This document shows, piece after piece, positions 59,777-64,000 of a DNA stretch of 64,000 nt. The stretch lies in NCBI RefSeq assembly GCF_037975245.1, contig NC_092563.1, positions 5,331,501-5,395,500 on the forward strand. Reading direction: 5' to 3'. The notes beneath the pieces were generated by a model. The model did no database searches and had not been told where the DNA came from. It saw only the letters and a program-made list of their open reading frames with translations. The position numbers and the translations under genes are program-made. This DNA comes from Apostichopus japonicus (taxonomy: Eukaryota; Echinodermata; Holothuroidea; Aspidochirotida; Stichopodidae). Numbering within the stretch: position 1 is the stretch's first letter; every line of letters begins with the position of its first letter.

Positions 59777-62700
59777 CGGTATAATATATCGGTCATTCAT
59801 TACTCAAATTTAAATGGTTGCTTTATTTATGATTGTTTGCTTGCTTGCTTGCATGATTGACTGATTTAATTAATTAATTATTGAATTGATTGATTGACTT
59901 ATATACTTTCTTAGCTGCCTCTGCCAGAGAGGCGGTAGAGGCGGGCGTGCATGGCATCTTGGTGTCCGTACATGGTGGCCGTCAACTAGATGGATTGCCT
60001 CCACCGGTACGTAACCATTAATTTGTATCTCCAAACCTGCTTTGCATATCAGGTATAGGTCTATATAAGAGAAGTAAGAAACCACATAGTTTTATGTTAT
60101 GCAAGATTAATTATATCTTTATGAAACCTTTAGTTATCACATTTTAGCTCTTGTATAAAGTGGTTAAAGTAATTTAAATCGCAATCACACAAGAGTGGCA
60201 TTCATCAATTTTATATTCTTACAGGTGTACGCAGCACTTTTGGCTGGTACAGTAACCGCACCCTCGTTAGCAACATACACAACAAACACACACAAACACA
60301 CGCACATACAAAAACCACTCTACAATTTTTATTATTCGATTTTTTGGTAGATTGAGATGCTACAACGGATCGTTAAGATTGCTAAACCAGCTGGTATAGA
60401 AGTCTATATTGATGGCGGCGTAAGGACTGGTACAGATGTACTCAAAGCTATAGCCCTGGGTGCTAAAGCTGTCTTTGTTGGAAGACCAGTACTCTGGGGT
60501 CTAGCATTAAAGGTTGGTACACCAAGTTTCTCCACATATAAAACATACGATAAATTAGTTTATGTTTATATTCTTAAATATGTATTTATTTTCAAAACTA
60601 TGTATAGTAATAGTATACTGACATCTCGAACTGTGGTCCGCATTAGTAAGTATAACTCAATTGGTCGGTATGAACGAGAAACATGCACGAACACACACAC
60701 AAAACATTTTAAATTCATTTCGTCATTCATGAACTGGGGCAGAAGTGGAGTGTGGAGAGGTATCAATGCAAAGATGTCAAGGTGTATGGTAAGTTTTGTG
60801 TATTGCACTATACATAAAGATGAAACGAAAAGTGGAAGGTGTGTGATATTAAACACACACACACACACAAGTTTATACACTACATGATCAATGTTACTTT
60901 GTAATAGTAGGCATACAGGCTGATTATTGCACCATGACAGTTTCGAAGAGCTCTCAATTGCTATACACTTACTCAGTGGCGTCACCAGACTTTTCAGTCT
61001 GGGGGGGCACAGGGGGGGCACTAGCATTTGATGGGGGGGCACTTAGGTGGATACGGATCAACGTCCTGGGAGGGGTCTAAGGGGAGGGGGTGCCCCTACA
61101 GGCGTGCCGGAACGGAAAAATTATTGGGGGGGGGGACTAATGTGTAGAGACTATCTAAGCGGAGCGCCAACATCGGTTGGCGCGGAGCGTACAAGAAAAT
61201 TTTGGGTTTTTCAAACCTCCAGATTGCCGGAAACGGCACTTCCCGAGTGTTTTATGCTGCGAATACCTAGCCCTAAAATATGGGTCTCAAGCCTGCAATT
61301 TCTCAGATTGCAAGCCCCCAAGCCCCCCCGGTTCCGCCGCCACTGCCCCCCCTCCCCTTTGGAAAATTTTCGCATACGGAGGATGGGCTAGATGCAAAAT
61401 GCTGCCACATTTGATGCTAAATTCGATCTGAAGATATCTCCAGAAATTGCTATTTTTGAGGTAATGATTTTAACAAGGCGCAGAATTTTGCGGAGGATAT
61501 GAACCACATGCTGTCGATATTATGCCTAACCCTATCAATAGAAGCTACATTTGTTGAATTAATGTGTGCATGACCCCGACTCCTTTCTTGTCCTTCTCGT
61601 TTTCGCCCAGTATCTATTAAGATGTAACAGGTTCCAGCATCGTTATTGGCTCCTATCAGGGATCTCACCATGCAATCCAAAGTTTGATCACACATCGAGT
61701 ATGGCTCAGTATGCAGGTGTGAACATTCGCCATTTGTTCCTACAAGCATCTGACCTCAAATGACCTCTGCACCCCTTACACAACAGGGTTAATATATGGG
61801 TCCACAAATATAGGCAAGTATGGTGCCTGCGGACCCTCACATTCTCACATTTCGGCAGCTCCTAACCTGTCAACCTCAGACCAAGGCAACATATTGCAGT
61901 ACCCTCCCTTCTCACAGTCATGTAGCTCGCGAAGCGGACTTGTATATCCGCTGGTATGGCGTGAGCACTGACACATTCAATGTAAATATCGACACCTGTT
62001 GTGATGGCGCGGGTTACGACTTCGATACCCGACGTTCAAGGATAAACTTGTTAATTTTTTCGCAGCTCATTTGAAGAAAATACGAATTACTGTGCTTCTT
62101 TGTCCTTATGAAAAACCAACTCAGATGATGGGAGTTGAATATAACAAAATATATATATATTTTTTTACCAACCCAAATCTCAGATGGGGGGGCACCCGGG
62201 GGGGGCACTAGGTTTTCCAGGGGAGGCACGTGCCCCCCCCCCGGCCCCCCCCCCTTGGCGACGCCACTGCACTTACTCATCATACATTAATAATGTCATT
62301 GAGACTCTCAATTAAGCAGTTCCTGATCGTTCAACAATAAAGGGGCTCCATTGGAATGATTTTACCAACATTCTTCTTGTTTTTTTTTTGTTTCTTTTTG
62401 GTATCCTTACTCCTTCTTATATCTATGGGTACTCTAGGGTCAACAAGGGGTCCAGGATGTTCTGGAGATTTATCGCGATGAATTCGACCGGGCTATGAGT
62501 CTCACAGGTAATGTCATCAATCTGCTAGAAAATGGAAGAATAGTCACTGACTTAATTTACTACCACCAATAAGAAATGGTCCTTCATTCAGTTGGGACTG
62601 TCAAGTGACTGTTTTAATAACCCTCTATGGCTGAAGGATCCGAACCTTAAAAAGTACTTCTGACATTTTGTTGTTGTTGTTGTTGTTGTTTTTGTTGCAA

Positions 62701-63971
62701 TTTTAGCAAACTAAACTAAGTTTGGATCATAACTGATGGACTTCCAATGAAGCACGCATATCATGAAAAACATCAAATGACTTTTATTATAACTGATAAT
62801 GCTGTCAAAATGAAAATGGCTTGTATCGCGGCATATATATGATATGATCTCAAAGTATTCGCAAACCTATAGCGTCTTTCTTCTAAACTGAACTGAACTC
62901 GCAACATGTCTTGGCAAAGAGCATACGCCTTCGATCTAGTATACAGTGACTGGAAATTGTTACTTTATATAAAGTCAGATTTTGAAATGATGTCTTTTAC
63001 ACGCTAAGAAAAATGATTTCATTACGTAATATTCCTGTCGAGATGAAAGGCAATGTATTGGTTTGAAACAAATATATTCAGCGCCCTCACTTTTCGCGGT
63101 AGTTGACTCAGAGCCACATCTAGCTCTAAGTCGAACAGGACAAATTTCAGCTGTATATTTCAATTTATTTATTTGTTTTGCCACAAAAGTACAAAGTGGA
63201 GGTAAGTCTTCCATAAAGCTTAAAAGCTTAACAATGTGGAAGACTCCCTGAAGAAAGAAAAGAAAAAACAAAATATATATGTGTATAAATACATATACAT
63301 AAATATAAGTACAAATTCAATGTAGTATATATGTTCAGTATATATGTAACGCACTCACAGTTGAGGCAATTTGAGGACTATTCCGTATCGAGTGTTGCTT
63401 TTATGGAGGGAATATTCTGTATTTTTAATCATTTAGTACCTTTTATTTCCCCTTAAAATATTTACAAATATATATATATAATTGCTTACCTTAGAAATTC
63501 TGGTTTGACCTCGCTGGTCTGTACTTTTCGTCAAGATATATGACACAAGGACATTTATCAGAAGCTTAGTAGTAAACAATGACCATTATAGAGGCATTCA
63601 GTTTGTGTGTTGAAGAGGCGGAGGGAACAGGGGGGGGGGGGGTGAAGGTGGAGGCATTTTCGTCAGGCTTTTAGCTATTCTTGAAAGTTGAAGTCCGTGC
63701 AGTACCCCACCACTTCCCTTAACGTCCATCTACTCTCCACACACCAAGCTTTCCGTGAACTTATAAATATTTCTAGTTCGTACAGACATCATGCAGCTAT
63801 ATGTATCGATGAAGTAAGTGTTGAAAAATAATTTCACGACAAGCTCATAAGTTCATCTCCTAAACATTCTTCTTCCTTTGTTTTATGTCTTCTACAGGCT
63901 GCAAGACAATTAAGGACATTGACTCGACATTGGTACTGCACAAGAGCAATCTACATACGGCCAAGCTATAG
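55592..63971 (+). CDS. HAO1: (S)-2-hydroxy-acid oxidase (glycolate oxidase family), complete, peroxisomal
   Basis: Join 55592-55737, 56708-56859, 57152-57416, 58594-58766, 59915-60006, 60351-60512, 62438-62507, 63898-63971. All introns are GT-AG, phases match, and the sum is 378 codons with stop (377 aa; human HAO1 has 370). An FMN enzyme that oxidises 2-hydroxy acids to 2-oxo acids with release of hydrogen peroxide. Visible sites: Tyr29 (human Tyr26), Lys241 (Lys236), His265 with Arg268 in VHGGRQLDG (His260/Arg263), DGGVRTGTD from Asp297, GRPVLWG, and C-terminal AKL, a type 1 peroxisomal signal. Two changes are unusual: the Trp110 position is Ile113, and SNHG is SVHG. Specificity may differ from glycolate. 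HAO1 and HAO2 cannot be told apart safely. Confidence 0.88.
56226..56335. repeat. (TA)n and C/T-rich tract, HAO intron 1
   Basis: TA run at 56,236-56,296, then CTCCCCCCT-type sequence, as in copy A at 6,129-6,290. Confidence 0.9.
56708..56859 (+). CDS. HAO1: HAO exon 2
   Basis: Acceptor TTGTATAG, donor AAGG|GTTAAG. Encodes [20 protein letters not shown], then [20 protein letters not shown], the first barrel strand and FMN-contacting turn. Confidence 0.85.
57152..57416 (+). CDS. HAO1: HAO exon 3
   Basis: Acceptor GTCATACAG, donor ATGGG|GTAAAT. Encodes [20 protein letters not shown] (Ile in place of the Trp that contacts substrate in human HAO1), [12 protein letters not shown] and [13 protein letters not shown]. 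Confidence 0.87.
57812..58154. mobile_element. Copy B-specific insertion with (TA)n core
   Basis: Absent from copy A, where ACGATCGC joins ACTATAGG directly at about 8,801. Contains a 68-base TA run (57,880-57,947). Family not recognised; a clean target duplication is not evident (CGC at most). Confidence 0.55.
58594..58766 (+). CDS. HAO1: HAO exon 4
   Basis: Acceptor CATTGACAG, donor TATCAC|GTGAGT. Encodes the variable loop and [11 protein letters not shown] with the active-site Lys241. Confidence 0.85.
59233..59854. repeat. 311-bp tandem duplication in HAO intron 4
   Basis: GATTTCCCTATACCAAGAAC at 59,233 recurs at 59,544. Both units include a (TA)n tract and the TTGCTTGCTTGCATGA end. Copy A has a single unit (9,894-10,122). 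The two 88-102-codon frames here are translations of this repeat. Confidence 0.95.
59915..60006 (+). CDS. HAO1: HAO exon 5 (active-site His)
   Basis: Acceptor TTTCTTAG, donor CCACCG|GTACGTAA. Encodes [19 protein letters not shown] and RQLDGLPPP, identical in sequence to copy A. Confidence 0.87.
60351..60512 (+). CDS. HAO1: HAO exon 6 (FMN phosphate site)
   Basis: Acceptor TTTTTGGTAG, donor ATTAAAG|GTTGGT, phase 0 to 0. Encodes [18 protein letters not shown], then [15 protein letters not shown]. No counterpart in copy A. The open frame continuing to 60,887 is intron. Confidence 0.9.
60974..62269. mobile_element. hAT-like non-autonomous element in HAO intron 6 with perfect 8-bp target duplication
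   Basis: CAGTGGCGTCACCAG and TTGGCGACGCCACTG are the two ends, flanked by CACTTACT (60,966-60,973 and 62,270-62,277). The interior has G- and C-runs and the CTATCTAAGCGGAGCGCCA motif (61,151) followed by GCCGGAAACGGCACTTCCCG, both shared with the relic in HAO-A intron 5. No transposase frame is recognised. Confidence 0.88.
62438..62507 (+). CDS. HAO1: HAO exon 7
   Basis: Acceptor GTACTCTAG, donor CTCACAG|GTAATG, 70 bases. Encodes [20 protein letters not shown], matching the C-terminal helix of the family ([13 protein letters not shown] in human HAO1). Confidence 0.87.
62508..63897. other. HAO intron 7
   Basis: AT-rich, with (GTT)n at about 62,671-62,690, short TA tracts at 63,470, and a G-run at 63,630-63,642. 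Nothing else recognised. Confidence 0.7.
63898..63971 (+). CDS. HAO1: HAO exon 8 (stop, PTS1)
   Basis: Acceptor TCTTCTACAG; encodes [17 protein letters not shown], then NLHTAKL and TAG. The family wording GC...I...LV precedes the terminal AKL, a peroxisomal targeting tripeptide of the S/A-K-L class. Confidence 0.87.
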
Positions 63972-64000
63972 CCAATTAACATACTTCATGTATACTTTAT

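Larger units (their letters stand above)
50629..60310. repeat. Segmental duplication copy B
   Basis: Aligns with 1-11,903 in the same orientation. It differs by substitutions of a few percent, and by insertions in A (Penelope 4,106; hAT 7,017; hAT 10,280) and in B (52,818-53,567; 57,812-58,154; 311-bp tandem duplication 59,233-59,854). The tRNA-Lys-like sequence that opens copy A recurs at 50,631-50,700. Confidence 0.9.

Noticed and set aside
60357-60887. 176-codon open frame over HAO exon 6
   Set aside because: Coding similarity stops at the donor at 60,512. The remainder is intron with CA repeats.

Overview
The window is animal (metazoan) nuclear DNA: spliced genes with GT-AG introns, about a dozen (TA)n tracts, and dense mobile elements. 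Transposon families (Penelope, CR1/L2-like, hAT), tRNA-derived SINEs, and a giant VLIG-type GTPase linked to a death-effector-like exon suggest a marine invertebrate deuterostome, perhaps an echinoderm such as a sea cucumber. That assignment is inference; no marker fixes the species.

The frame is a segmental duplication of about 10-12 kb. Copy A (1-11,903) and copy B (50,629 to about 60,310) share the 5' flank and exons 1-5 of a peroxisomal (S)-2-hydroxy-acid oxidase (HAO/glycolate oxidase family). Copy B continues into exons 6-8 and gives a complete 377-codon reading frame ending in the peroxisomal signal AKL (55,592-63,971). Copy A stops inside intron 5, lacks the C-terminal third, and has a GC instead of GT donor after exon 1. 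Because the copies align, each serves as the empty-site control for the other. A alone has a rearranged Penelope element, a hAT-like element with a perfect 8-bp target duplication, and a hAT relic. B alone has two insertions and a 311-bp tandem duplication.

Between the copies, 12-22 kb is mostly repeats: an isolated DM13-like exon (minus strand), an AlbA_2/Schlafen-like open exon, a CR1/L2-like retrotransposon with an intact 968-aa ORF2, a MITE-like element, a fold-back element, and a satellite with a 418-bp higher-order period. From about 22.6 or 26.0 to 38.7 kb lies the main gene: several small symmetric phase-1 exons (one tandemly duplicated), a DED-like exon, and a 5.9-kb terminal exon encoding a very large inducible GTPase. 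If the small exons are right, this is a death-domain-superfamily plus giant-GTPase innate-immune type protein of about 2,290 aa.

The 38.7-50.6 kb part holds a three-exon orphan gene (193 aa), a MITE with telomere-like repeats at its core, a decayed Penelope C-terminus, a small 76-aa ORF followed by tandem repeats, and a tRNA-Ser-derived SINE next to the start of copy B. Exon boundaries come from splice consensus, phase and family resemblance read by eye; none is supported by transcript data.
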